A stretch of DNA of 64,000 bases from JAHJUB01 sp041653615 [NCBI: Candidatus Ratteibacteria bacterium] (GCA_041653615.1 JBAZEZ010000003.1:1-64000), one strand, 5' to 3'; positions 40,546-48,187 are shown, counted from the first letter of the stretch. Notes: generated by a model from the letters alone, not told the origin. Made by a program: numbers and translations.

Positions 40546-41489
40546 AATCGCCGCACGAGGTTTTGTTTGTAAAACCGGGCGACTTCCAGACTGTCTATCA
40601 CCGAAATAATTTCCTGGTTCCGGCCGGCCGCTCCGCTGGGATTATAAGAGCCGGTGATGACTTTCTTGTTATCAATCAGGAATAGTTTGTAGTGGTTTAA
40701 ATAATAATTTTTGTCCCAGACCATGTTCGCACCGGAATCTTTTAGTTCGTGGAAAGCCGTATTATTTCCGGTCCAGCCCTGTTCCAGGGTGCCTGATACC
40801 TTAATGCCCCGTCTGGTTTGTTCTTTTAAAACTTGAATTATTTTGTTATCGGTGAAGACGTAATGAGAGAAAAATATTTCTTTTTGCGCCGATTTTAGTT
40901 CTCGTAAAATAGCGGGACGGCATTCGGGGTTCAAGTAAATTTGAATGGGAATCAACGGGTTGCCTTGAAAGGACGAAGGCGGTTTTTTGTCTGCGATCAG
41001 AGAGTTAAAGACCTGCCGTAAGTAACCGGCAATTTCCGGCGAGTGAAAAAAGATTAAATCGTTGTCGCTTTGATAGGCAGAATTAAAGGTCAGGTTGAGG
41101 GAACCCAGCCAGGCAATATTTTCATCTATGACGCCAAATTTAACGTGCATCAGTGAAGACGGTTTGGAGTCGGTATAAATAAAATCAAAGGGGAGGGCAG
41201 GGGCGCTTTTTGCCGCTTCATCATCTATCAATAGCCGGATTTTCACGCCCCGGTTTTGAGCCGCCTTCAAGGCGGCGAATATACAGGGTAGGTTGGCTTC
41301 AAAGGAAGTTATCAGCACTTCCTTTGAAGCCCGATTGATCAGGCCGGTTATTTTAAGAGGTATATCGTTTTTGCGGGAAAGGTAGACTTCGAAATCTTTG
41401 GTTACCAGCGGCTGCGGTTTACCGCACCCGGTTAAAAGAATTAAAGGTATCAGCCAAAGCACAGTGAAAAGCATGTGTCTGAATCGCAT
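40542..41489 (-). CDS. phospholipase D-like lipoprotein
   Basis: 315 residues. A signal peptide with lipobox LLTGC (Cys at about 22) implies lipid attachment in the cell envelope. Two PLD active-site motifs are intact: HVKFGVIDENIAWLGSLNL at about residues 133-151, and HYKLFLIDNKKVITGSYN at about 262-279 (H-x-K-x4-D plus the following Ser/Asn). The fold could hydrolyse phospholipid or nucleic acid phosphodiesters; some PLD lipoproteins act in DNA uptake. The gene has an extended -10 only six bases before the ATG, see the promoter entry. It is followed by the FNT gene. Confidence 0.88.
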   Translation of the reverse strand: MRFRHMLFTVLWLIPLILLTGCGKPQPLVTKDFEVYLSRKNDIPLKITGLINRASKEVLITSFEANLPCIFAALKAAQNRGVKIRLLIDDEAAKSAPALPFDFIYTDSKPSSLMHVKFGVIDENIAWLGSLNLTFNSAYQSDNDLIFFHSPEIAGYLRQVFNSLIADKKPPSSFQGNPLIPIQIYLNPECRPAILRELKSAQKEIFFSHYVFTDNKIIQVLKEQTRRGIKVSGTLEQGWTGNNTAFHELKDSGANMVWDKNYYLNHYKLFLIDNKKVITGSYNPSGAAGRNQEIISVIDSLEVARFYKQNLVRRF

Positions 41490-41495
41490 TATTTT

Positions 41496-41504
41496 ATTAT
41501 ACCA
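41496..41504 (-). promoter_or_regulatory. extended -10 abutting the PLD lipoprotein start
   Basis: TGGTATAAT on the minus strand, with its last base only six bases before the A of the ATG at 41489. Transcription would start at or near the start codon, giving a leaderless mRNA, unless the ATG at 41474 is used. Confidence 0.5.
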
Positions 41505-41520
41505 CCGTTGTCACTGCGCC

Positions 41521-41669
41521 GTCCCTGCAAAAACGGCAGGTTGTCAAACGGCAGACTCCCTGTCATCCGCTGAAGAATAGAAGTGGGTTAATTGCTGGCA
41601 GGGTTGAGAACTACACTCGTCCCTGCCATTCACCGAAGAAACGAAGAGGGTACAACATCTGGCAGGGTT
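41521..41669. repeat. tandem CCCTGnCA...TGGCAGGG hairpin units upstream of bioY
   Basis: Two related units, 41558-41605 and 41621-41669, both start CCCTG(T/C)CAT, pass through CCG-AAGAA and end CTGGCAGGGTT, each foldable through CCCTGCCA/TGGCAGGG. A shorter CCTGC...GGCAGG hairpin precedes them at 41523-41540. The second unit runs directly into the bioY -10 region. They could be a dispersed repeat or a regulatory leader. No known biotin-operator sequence was seen. Confidence 0.6.
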
Positions 41670-41673
41670 CTTA

Positions 41674-41682
41674 TGCTATAAT
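41674..41682 (+). promoter_or_regulatory. bioY promoter, extended -10
   Basis: TGCTATAAT (TGnTATAAT), about 46 bases before the bioY ATG, immediately after the TGGCAGGGTT hairpin arm. No good -35 is present, as is usual for extended -10 promoters. AGGGGAGGA before the ATG is a strong ribosome binding site. Confidence 0.6.
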
Positions 41683-41728
41683 AATATTGTTAATTGTCAT
41701 CTGGAATTCTTAATGCAGGGGAGGAACA

Positions 41729-42301
41729 ATGGAAACCAAAATTTTACCTTTTAAAAGATTAATGCTGGAAAAAGAGAATCTGCTGGCGCGTAAGATTCTG
41801 CTGTCGGTAGCGATGGCCGCGGTAACCGGACTGCTGGCCGGTATCCGCATCCCGCTTCCATTTACGCCGATTCCGCTTACCGGCCAGGTTTTAGGAGTAC
41901 TTCTCGCCGGACTTTTCTTGGAGGGTTCTTTTGCCGGCCTAAGCCAGGCCCTTTACCTTTTTATCGGCTTAAGCGGTATTCCCTGGTTTTCCGGCTGGAG
42001 CAGTCTTTCCTTTGCAACTTTTGCGGCCAATCCTACTTCCGGGTATCTTGTCGGGTTTATTCCGGCGGCTTTCCTGATCGGCAAATTGGAGCACGGCGGG
42101 TCCGGGATGAACATTTTCCGGCACGCGGCCGCATTCTTTTCCGGTATTTTAGTCCTCTATTTTTTTGGCGCGATTCATTTGTCGTCAATACTGCACATTG
42201 GTTTTCAGAAAACATTGGTTTTGGCTGTTTACCCCTTCATTTTTTTTGATTTTTTGAAAGCACTTCTGGCCGCTTCATTTATCAGCGTTTTTCGCAGGTA
42301 A
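41729..42301 (+). CDS. bioY: biotin transporter BioY
   Basis: 190-residue S component of an ECF-type biotin importer, with about six membrane segments. Signatures are LAGIRIPLPFTPIPLTGQVLGVLLAGLFLEGSFAGLSQALYLFIGLSGIPWFSG at about residues 38-91 and FAANPTSGYLVGFIPAAFLIG at about 99-119. BioM and BioN are not adjacent, so it works alone or with a shared ECF module. The organism thus probably imports biotin, used by the ligase encoded at 29163. Confidence 0.95.
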   Translation: METKILPFKRLMLEKENLLARKILLSVAMAAVTGLLAGIRIPLPFTPIPLTGQVLGVLLAGLFLEGSFAGLSQALYLFIGLSGIPWFSGWSSLSFATFAANPTSGYLVGFIPAAFLIGKLEHGGSGMNIFRHAAAFFSGILVLYFFGAIHLSSILHIGFQKTLVLAVYPFIFFDFLKALLAASFISVFRR

Positions 42302-42342
42302 AAGGGAAGACAGTGTCAGTGCGAGCTTTTTGTGCAGTTACT

Positions 42343-42427
42343 GGAGAGGTGCCTGAGTGGTTGAAGGGGCACGATTGGAAATCGTGTAGCCTGCAAGGGC
42401 TCGTGGGTTCGAATCCCACCCTCTCCG
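42343..42427 (+). tRNA. tRNA-Ser (anticodon GGA)
   Basis: The acceptor GGAGAGG (42343-42349) pairs with CCTCTCC (42420-42426), with discriminator G at 42427. The D arm contains TGCCTGAGTGGTTGAAGGG. The anticodon arm is CACGA-TTGGAAA-TCGTG with GGA at 42377-42379, followed by the long class II variable arm, and the T arm is GTGGG-TTCGAAT-CCCAC. The CCA end is not encoded (GCCT follows). It decodes UCC/UCU. Its 3' end is duplicated 199 bases downstream. Confidence 0.97.
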
Positions 42428-42466
42428 CCTTCGTCCGCTGAAGCGGACTTCGGCGGACGCAGTCCG
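42410..42466. repeat. direct repeat, left copy (tRNA-Ser 3' end plus hairpin)
   Basis: 57 bases starting in the T loop of tRNA-Ser (CGAATCCCACCCTCTCCGCC) and running through CTTCGTCCGCTGAAGCGGACTTCGGCGGACG, a hairpin, to CAGTCCG. The second copy at 42609-42665 differs by one base. Confidence 0.9.
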
Positions 42467-42608
42467 CCAAGAGGTTTAGAAGCTGTTTTTGCGAAGGTGA
42501 GTAAGCTTTCTTGAAGGTGAGATTCGAGGGGAGCGAAGTCAGGCGACGCGACAAGAAGGAGCGTTGCCAGCGGGTGGCCTAGTCGAGACGTAGTGAAGTC
42601 GAGACAGC

Positions 42609-42665
42609 CGAATCCCACCCTCTCCGCCTTCGTCCGCTGAAGCAGACTTCGGCGGACGCAGTCCG
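42609..42665. repeat. direct repeat, right copy (tRNA-Ser 3' end plus hairpin)
   Basis: It repeats 42410-42466 with a single change (GCGGAC to GCAGAC). It restores the last 18 bases of the tRNA gene and the following hairpin, as an attachment-site copy or a short tandem duplication would. Confidence 0.9.
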
Positions 42666-42694
42666 ATCAGAAATTTGCGAAATCCGCTGTTTGC

Positions 42695-42724
42695 TGGACA
42701 AAGAGAGGAGAAAGAGGGTATAAT
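42695..42724 (+). promoter_or_regulatory. promoter of the cold-shock/helicase genes
   Basis: TGGACA at 42695-42700, an 18-base purine-rich spacer and TATAAT at 42719-42724, about 33 bases before the csp ATG. GGGAGG precedes the ATG as ribosome binding site. Confidence 0.7.
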
Positions 42725-42756
42725 ACAATTTTTAGTTAACAACCGGGAGGTTTAGG

Positions 42757-42963
42757 ATGCATACGGGAAAAATAAAGAAATTGGTACGGGATAGGGGATT
42801 TGGATTTATTGCTGACACAGACGGCAAAGAGGTGTTTTTTCATCAAACAAGTCTGGTTGAAACAACCTTTGACGCGTTAAACGAAGAACAGTCGGTGGAG
42901 TTTGAGGTTGAGAAGTCGGATAAAGGACCGCGTGCCGTTAACGTACGCGTTGTTCAGCAATAA
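42757..42963 (+). CDS. cold-shock domain protein
   Basis: 68-residue OB-fold RNA chaperone. GKIKKLVRDRGFGFIADTDGKEVFFHQTSLV contains RNP1 (GFGFI) and RNP2 (VFFHQ) aromatic patches, in which the usual KGFGFI and VFVHFS are slightly altered. It begins a set with a small Cys/His protein and a DEAD-box helicase, a sensible RNA-remodelling group. Confidence 0.93.
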   Translation: MHTGKIKKLVRDRGFGFIADTDGKEVFFHQTSLVETTFDALNEEQSVEFEVEKSDKGPRAVNVRVVQQ

Positions 42964-42976
42964 CCGCGTTTTCTTC

Positions 42977-43159
42977 GTGTCGAAAAAGATAAAGTTCAAC
43001 AAGGAGCGCCGGGTCTGTAAGGTTTCAGGATGCGGGCATGTTTTAAGTATATACAATCCTGAGGGGTATTGCTATGCCCATCAACCTCAGTTCGTTACGG
43101 TAACACAACCGCCGGTTACGCCGCTTGCCAGGCAGGATATTCTTCTACCTAAAATTTAA
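42977..43159 (+). CDS. small Cys/His-rich protein, unknown
   Basis: 60 residues from a GTG at 42977; an upstream open frame overlaps the csp gene and is not counted. The N-terminus SKKIKFNKERRVCKVSGCGHVLSIYNPEGYCYAHQ carries C-x4-C and a later C-x2-H, a possible zinc knuckle, then a Pro/Val/Thr-rich tail. It ends two bases before the helicase ATG. I do not know the family. Being between an RNA chaperone and an RNA helicase suggests an RNA-linked role (inference). Confidence 0.6.
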   Translation: MSKKIKFNKERRVCKVSGCGHVLSIYNPEGYCYAHQPQFVTVTQPPVTPLARQDILLPKI

Positions 43160-43161
43160 TA

Positions 43162-44439
43162 ATGACACCAGCCCAACAGCAGCCAAATGCTTCTTTCTAC
43201 GGTTTAGGTATTGCGCCGAAAATTCTGGAATTCCTGGACCGGATGAAATTTACGGTCCCGACGCCGATTCAACGTAAAGCGATACCGGTCGCGATTGAAG
43301 GCAAGGATGTTATCGGGGTCGCGCAAACCGGTACTGGAAAGACGCTGGCGTTCGCCGTGCCCATTATTCAAGGTCTTGCCCAGAAAAAGGGGCGCTGTCT
43401 GATTCTTGTTCCTACCCGAGAACTCGCTTTACAAATCGACGAAACATTCCGGAACCTCGCTTTTCTATTTAGTATGCATACAGCTGTTATTATCGGCGGA
43501 GTTTCTATGTATAAGCAACTGCAGTCGTTACGGAAAACTCCCCGTATTCTTATAGCGACGCCAGGCCGTCTCGTTGACCACTTGAAAAAGCGCACGGTTT
43601 TTTTGAACGATGTGTCGGTACTGGTTCTCGATGAAGCCGACCGCATGCTTGACCTGGGGTTTTTGCCGGACATTGAACGTATTCTGAAAATTGTTCCGAA
43701 AGAAAGGCAGACGATGCTTTTTTCGGCAACCATACCGAAAGAGGCTATTGCCATAGCGGCCGCGCACATGAAACTGCCGGTCCATATTGAGGTTGCTCCG
43801 TCCGGTACGGCGGCCGAACGCATCACCCAGGAACTGTTTATTGTTAAAAAAGGCTCCAAGAATGAACTTCTCCGTAAACTACTGAATCAGTACCGCGGGT
43901 CGGTTTTGCTTTTTTCCCGCACAAAGAGCGGCGCCTCAAAAATTGTGCGTTTTCTCCGAGAGGCGAAGTATAGTGCCGCCGAAATACATGCCAACCGCTC
44001 CCTGTCTCAGCGCATTGAAGCGCTTGAGGGTTTTAAATCCGGCAAATACCGGGTGCTTGTCGCGACCGATATCGCGGCCCGGGGTATTGATGTCGTTGAC
44101 ATAGAAATCGTTATCAATTACGACCTTCCGGAATACGTCGAAAATTACGTACACCGCATCGGCCGCACGGGACGCGCCGGACACGAAGGACACGCCATAT
44201 CTTTCGCGACGCCCGAGCAGTGCTCTAATGTCCGCAATATTGAAAGGTTCATTAAAACCGCGCTGCCCATTTCGGAACATCCGGAACTTCCCCGGGAAAC
44301 ATTCACCGCAAAATCAATCCGGCCCGAAAATACACAGCGCAAACGTCGTTTTGGCGGTTCTGTTCAACGTCGCAGGACACAAAAACAGGTTGGCAACAGC
44401 GGCGTTCAACAACAAAGGTCACGTTATTCAGCCCGATAA
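43162..44439 (+). CDS. DEAD-box RNA helicase (RhlE-like)
   Basis: 425 residues. The Q motif FTVPTPIQRKAIP is at about 28-40, motif I AQTGTGKT at about 55-62, Ia PTRELALQ at about 88-95, Ib TPGRLVDHL, II VLDEADRML at about 155-163, III SATIP at about 187, IV VLLFSRTKS, V ATDIAARGIDV, and VI HRIGRTGRAGHEG at about 330-342. The tail after residue 385 is short and basic (RKRRFGGSVQRRRTQKQ), probably RNA-binding. It is likely co-expressed with the cold-shock protein and used in ribosome assembly or mRNA turnover at low temperature. Confidence 0.93.
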   Translation: MTPAQQQPNASFYGLGIAPKILEFLDRMKFTVPTPIQRKAIPVAIEGKDVIGVAQTGTGKTLAFAVPIIQGLAQKKGRCLILVPTRELALQIDETFRNLAFLFSMHTAVIIGGVSMYKQLQSLRKTPRILIATPGRLVDHLKKRTVFLNDVSVLVLDEADRMLDLGFLPDIERILKIVPKERQTMLFSATIPKEAIAIAAAHMKLPVHIEVAPSGTAAERITQELFIVKKGSKNELLRKLLNQYRGSVLLFSRTKSGASKIVRFLREAKYSAAEIHANRSLSQRIEALEGFKSGKYRVLVATDIAARGIDVVDIEIVINYDLPEYVENYVHRIGRTGRAGHEGHAISFATPEQCSNVRNIERFIKTALPISEHPELPRETFTAKSIRPENTQRKRRFGGSVQRRRTQKQVGNSGVQQQRSRYSAR

Positions 44440-44461
44440 AAAATAAGAGCCGGGTCGCCTT

Positions 44462-44488
44462 ACGCCGGTTTTATATTCGGCGTTTTTT
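44462..44488 (+). terminator. rho-independent terminator after the helicase gene
   Basis: ACGCCG-GTTTTATATT-CGGCGT followed by TTTTTCC, a perfect 6-bp GC-rich stem and T-run 22 bases after the stop. It separates the cold-shock/helicase unit from the TPR gene. Confidence 0.7.
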
Positions 44489-44541
44489 CCTTCCTCTGCA
44501 TCTTTCCGTTGACGCAAAGCGCTCTCGAAAATATTTAAAAA

Positions 44542-44571
44542 TTGACCTCGGAACGCAGGAAGTAATACAAT
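44542..44571 (+). promoter_or_regulatory. promoter of the TPR gene
   Basis: TTGACC at 44542-44547, 18-base spacer TCGGAACGCAGGAAGTAA, TACAAT at 44566-44571. The leader is about 90 bases, with GGAGG before the ATG. It closely resembles the promoter at 48159 of the synthase operon. Confidence 0.7.
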
Positions 44572-44663
44572 TTAAATATTTGAAACGCATTTCGGAAGAG
44601 CCGGATGTGGGAAAGCCATAAGTTTTGCAAGTTATATAGAAATCGCTTATGGAGGATTAAATA

Positions 44664-47600
44664 ATGGTTACCCAAAAAAGAATAATGTCGGCATTAGCGG
44701 CACTTATGCTTATTTTTGGCATAGGCGCATCTATCTATGCGCAAGGAAACAAGTGGGAGAATCTTAACGACCAGGTTATGTCATTGTACAGTCAAGGTCA
44801 ATACGAGCGTGCTGTAGTGGTTGCAAAAGAGGCGTTGCAGGTTTCCGAACAATCTTTTGGACCTAACCACTCTTCTACGGCTACAAGCCGGAACATCCTT
44901 GCGTTGTTGTATAAAACCCAGGGCCAGTACGGACAGGCCGAGCCGCTTTACAGGCGTTCGCTGGCGATTGACGAAAAAGCTTTCGGTCCGGACCATCTTA
45001 ATGTGGCCACAGACTTGGATAACATCGCGGGGTTGTGTTATGCTCAGAAGCAGTATGCTCAAGCAGAGCCGTTCTACAAACGTTCGTTGGCAATCAGGGA
45101 GAAATCTTTCGGTTTGGATAATCTTGGAGTGATTTCAAGCCTGAACAATCTCGCGGGGTTGTACTATACCCAAGGTCGTTACGCTCAGGCCGAACCGCTT
45201 TTCAAACGTTCTTTGGCAATCCGGGAAAAAGTTCTCGGTCCGAATAACCTTGAGGTGGCAGCGAGTTTGAATAACCTCGCGGAAATGTATTATGCCCAGG
45301 GCCGTTACGTGCAGGCCGAACCGCTTTACAGGCGCTCGCTGGCGATACGGGAAAAAGCTCTTGGTCCGGATTATCCGGATGTGGCGACAGACCTGAATAA
45401 TCTTGCGGGACTGTACTATGCCCAAGGACGTTACGCTCAGGCTGAGCCGCTCCTCAGACGTTCGCTGGCAATCCGGGAGAGGACTTTGGGCAAGAATCAT
45501 CCTGATGTGGCCGCGAATTTGAACAACCTCGCTGAAGTGTATGATGCCCAGGGACAGCATGACCAGGCCGAACCGCTTTACGAGCGTTCGCTGGTAATCC
45601 GGGAGAAGGTTTTTGGCAAGAATAATCTTGATGTAGCCGTAAGCCTGAACAACCTTGCGGGGTTGTATTCTGCCCAAGGCAAATATGCCCAAGCCGAGCC
45701 GTTCTATAAGCGCGCTCTGGCAATTAGGGAAAAAGCGCTTGGTCCAAACAACCTTATGGTGGCCGCGAGTCTGAATAACCTCGCGGACCTATACTATGTT
45801 CATGGCCAATATGCTCAGGCCGAGCCGCTTTACAAACGTTCGCTGGCGATCCGGGAAAAGGCTCTTGGTAAGAACCACCCTGATGTTGCCTCCAATTTGA
45901 GCAACCTCGCGGGTTTGTATTATGCCCAGGGCCAGTACGTAAAGGCTGAACCTCTTTACAAGCGCTCTTTGGCAATCAGGGAGAAAGCTTTCGGTTCTGA
46001 TAACTTTGCTGTAGCCGTGAGCCTGAACGACCTCGCAGGTTTGTATTATGCCCAAGGTCAATATACGCAGGCCGAACCGCTCTATGCGCGCTCGTTGGCG
46101 ATCCGGGAAAAAGCTTTCGGCTCGGATAATCTGGCGGTGGACACAGACCTGAATAACCTCGCAGAATTGTATTATGCCCAGGGCCAATACACTAAGGCCG
46201 AACCGCTCTACAAACGCTCGTTGGCAATTAGGGAAAAAGCTTTTAGTCCGGATAGCCTTGAGGTAGCTGCGGGTTTGAATAATCTTGCGGACCTGTATTA
46301 TGCTCAGGTCCGGTACGCTCAGGCTGAGTCGTTGTACAAGCGGGCATTAGCGATCGACGAGAAAGCTTTCGGTCCAGATAACCTTGCGGTAGATACAGAC
46401 CTGAATAATCTTGCGGAACTGTTTTATGCCCAAGGCCAGTATGTTCAAGCCGAGCCGTTTTTCAAGCACTCTTTGGCGATACGAGAGAAAGCTCTCGGTC
46501 CAGAAAATCTTTTAGTAGCCGCGAGCCTGAACAGTATAGCAGACCTGTATTATGCCCAGGGCAAGTACGCGCAATCTGAGCCGTTCTATACGCGTTCTTT
46601 GACAATCAGGGAGAAAGTTTTCGGCTTGGACAATCTAGCGTTGGATACAGATCTTACCAATCTCGCGAATCTATATTATACCCAAAGTCATTATGCCCAG
46701 GCCGAGCCGCTCCTCAGGCGTTCGCTGGCAATAAGAGAGAAGGCTTTTGGTCCGGATAACCTTGCGGTAGCAACCAGCCTGAACAGCATAGCAGACCTGT
46801 ATTATGCCCAGGGTCAGTATGCTCAATCTGAGCCATTCTATAATCGCTCGCTGGCAATCAGGGAGAAATTTTTCGGCGCCGATGACCTTGCGATGGACAC
46901 AAACTTAAATAGTCTTGCGAACATGTATTATGCTCAAGGGCAATATGGCCAGGCCGAACCGCTTTACAAACGCTCGCTGGCGATACGGGAGAAAGCTCTC
47001 GGTCCGGATTATCCCGACGAAGCCACAGATTTGAGCAACCTCGCGGGTTTGTATTATGCCCAGGGCCAGTACGTAAAGGCTGAACCGTTCTATACGCGCT
47101 CGCTGGCGATTAGGGAGAAAGCTTTCGGATCTGATAATCTTACGGTGGATACGGATTTGAATAACCTCGCGGAGCTTTATTATGTTCAGGGCCAGTACGC
47201 TAAGGCTGAACCTCTTTACAAGCGCTCTTTGGCAATCAGGGAGAAAGCTTTCGGTTCTGATAACTTTGCTGTAGCCGTGAGCCTGAACGACCTCGCAGGT
47301 TTGTATTATGCCCAAGGTCAATATACGCAGGCCGAACCGCTCTATGCGCGCTCGTTGGCGATCCGGGAAAAAGCTTTCGGCTCGGATAATCTGGCGGTGG
47401 ACACAGACCTGAATAACCTCGCAGAATTGTATTATGCCCAGGGCCAATACACTAAGGCCGAACCGCTCTACAAACGCTCGTTGGCAATTAGGGAAAAAGC
47501 TTTTAGTCCGGATAGCCTTGAGGTAGCTGCGGGTTTGAATAATCTTGCGGACCTGTATTATGCTCAGGTCCGGTACGCTCAGGCTGAGTCGTTGTACAAG

Positions 47601-48137
47601 CGGGCATTAGCGATCGACGAGAAAGCTTTCGGTCCAGATAACCTTGCGGTAGATACAGACCTGAATAATCTTGCGGAAATTTATTATATTCAGGATCATT
47701 ACGCTCAGGCCGAGCCGCTCCTCAGGCGTTCGCTGGCAATAAGAGAAAAGACTTTTGGCCCCAACCACCCTGGTGTGTCCACAAGTCTGAACAACCTTGC
47801 GGATTTGTACTATTCCCAAGGCAATTATGGCCAAGCCGAACCGCTTTACAAACGTTCGCTGGCAATTGACGAAAAAACTCTCGGTTCGGATCATCCCGAA
47901 GTGGCAATAGATTTGAACAATCTCGCGGGTTTGTATTATGCCCAAGGCCATTACGCTCAGGCCGAGCCGCTTTACAAGCGTTCTTTGGCAATTTGGGAAA
48001 AAGCTCTCGGTCCAAATCACCCCAATGTGGCTACGAGCCTTGATAATATGGCGGTGCTCTGTCGAAAAAGCGGTAGAGAAAAAGAAGCAAAGGCGCTGGA
48101 GACGCGAGCTGCAGCCATCAGGGCAATTAAGCGTTAA
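44664..48137 (+). CDS. secreted TPR-array protein with 26 kinesin-light-chain-type repeats
   Basis: 1157 residues. A signal peptide (about 6-26, SALAALMLIFGIGASIYAQG) is followed by 26 consecutive 42-residue units, from about residue 60 to the end, of the form (I)REKAFGxDNLxVAxxLNNLAxLYYAQGQYxQAEPLYKRSLA. The last unit degenerates (RKSGREKEAKALETRAAA). No barrel or membrane segment follows. A periplasmic superhelical scaffold is the natural reading, as for the TPR parts of PelB, BcsC or PgaA. Units 10-13 and 20-23 are identical in DNA over 477 bases. It has its own promoter, 110 bases upstream of the synthase operon. Confidence 0.9.
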   Translation: MVTQKRIMSALAALMLIFGIGASIYAQGNKWENLNDQVMSLYSQGQYERAVVVAKEALQVSEQSFGPNHSSTATSRNILALLYKTQGQYGQAEPLYRRSLAIDEKAFGPDHLNVATDLDNIAGLCYAQKQYAQAEPFYKRSLAIREKSFGLDNLGVISSLNNLAGLYYTQGRYAQAEPLFKRSLAIREKVLGPNNLEVAASLNNLAEMYYAQGRYVQAEPLYRRSLAIREKALGPDYPDVATDLNNLAGLYYAQGRYAQAEPLLRRSLAIRERTLGKNHPDVAANLNNLAEVYDAQGQHDQAEPLYERSLVIREKVFGKNNLDVAVSLNNLAGLYSAQGKYAQAEPFYKRALAIREKALGPNNLMVAASLNNLADLYYVHGQYAQAEPLYKRSLAIREKALGKNHPDVASNLSNLAGLYYAQGQYVKAEPLYKRSLAIREKAFGSDNFAVAVSLNDLAGLYYAQGQYTQAEPLYARSLAIREKAFGSDNLAVDTDLNNLAELYYAQGQYTKAEPLYKRSLAIREKAFSPDSLEVAAGLNNLADLYYAQVRYAQAESLYKRALAIDEKAFGPDNLAVDTDLNNLAELFYAQGQYVQAEPFFKHSLAIREKALGPENLLVAASLNSIADLYYAQGKYAQSEPFYTRSLTIREKVFGLDNLALDTDLTNLANLYYTQSHYAQAEPLLRRSLAIREKAFGPDNLAVATSLNSIADLYYAQGQYAQSEPFYNRSLAIREKFFGADDLAMDTNLNSLANMYYAQGQYGQAEPLYKRSLAIREKALGPDYPDEATDLSNLAGLYYAQGQYVKAEPFYTRSLAIREKAFGSDNLTVDTDLNNLAELYYVQGQYAKAEPLYKRSLAIREKAFGSDNFAVAVSLNDLAGLYYAQGQYTQAEPLYARSLAIREKAFGSDNLAVDTDLNNLAELYYAQGQYTKAEPLYKRSLAIREKAFSPDSLEVAAGLNNLADLYYAQVRYAQAESLYKRALAIDEKAFGPDNLAVDTDLNNLAEIYYIQDHYAQAEPLLRRSLAIREKTFGPNHPGVSTSLNNLADLYYSQGNYGQAEPLYKRSLAIDEKTLGSDHPEVAIDLNNLAGLYYAQGHYAQAEPLYKRSLAIWEKALGPNHPNVATSLDNMAVLCRKSGREKEAKALETRAAAIRAIKR
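45942..46418. repeat. 477-bp perfect direct repeat, copy A (in TPR gene)
   Basis: Identical base for base to 47202-47678, offset 1260 bases, exactly ten 126-base repeat units. The surrounding units are much more divergent, so this is a recent in-frame duplication or gene conversion. Confidence 0.95.
47202..47678. repeat. 477-bp perfect direct repeat, copy B (in TPR gene)
   Basis: Second copy of 45942-46418. It carries the end of unit 19, units 20-22 and most of unit 23. The boundary on the right is the change from GCGGAACTG to GCGGAAATT. Confidence 0.95.
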
Positions 48138-48158
48138 ATCTTTATTATGAAATTACGT

Positions 48159-48187
48159 TTGACCCTGGAAGAAGTAAGTGGTACAAT
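48159..48187 (+). promoter_or_regulatory. promoter of the exopolysaccharide synthase operon
   Basis: TTGACC at 48159-48164, 17-base spacer CTGGAAGAAGTAAGTGG, TACAAT at 48182-48187. It shares the -35, the TACAAT -10 and a GGAA...AAGTAA spacer with the promoter of the TPR gene, which hints at common control. Confidence 0.7.

Larger units (their letters stand above)
42430..42756 (+). other. gene-free stretch after tRNA-Ser: att-like remnant and csp promoter
   Basis: No credible gene is seen in these 327 bases. They hold the rest of the left direct repeat, about 140 bases of unassigned sequence, the right direct repeat (to 42665) and the cold-shock gene promoter at 42695. The interval between the repeats has no integrase or start-stop structure, so if it was once a tRNA-integrated element, only the ends remain. 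Confidence 0.7.

Noticed and set aside
41521-41682. Leader of bioY considered as a known riboswitch
   Set aside because: No conserved riboswitch core is visible; only simple hairpins repeat.
42316-42742. Minus-strand open frames over the tRNA-Ser and direct-repeat region
   Set aside because: They translate tRNA and repeat sequence (SASADEGGEGGIR appears twice because of the direct repeat) and are not genes.
45135-47447. Long antisense open frames within the TPR gene (for example 45135-45692, 45789-46187, 46905-47447 on the minus strand)
   Set aside because: They mirror the 42-residue repeat of the sense gene and repeat with the same period. They have no ribosome binding sites or independent conservation.
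45942-47678. Direct repeats considered as a CRISPR or satellite array
   Set aside because: The units are coding TPR repeats of 126 bases with no constant repeat/variable spacer pattern.
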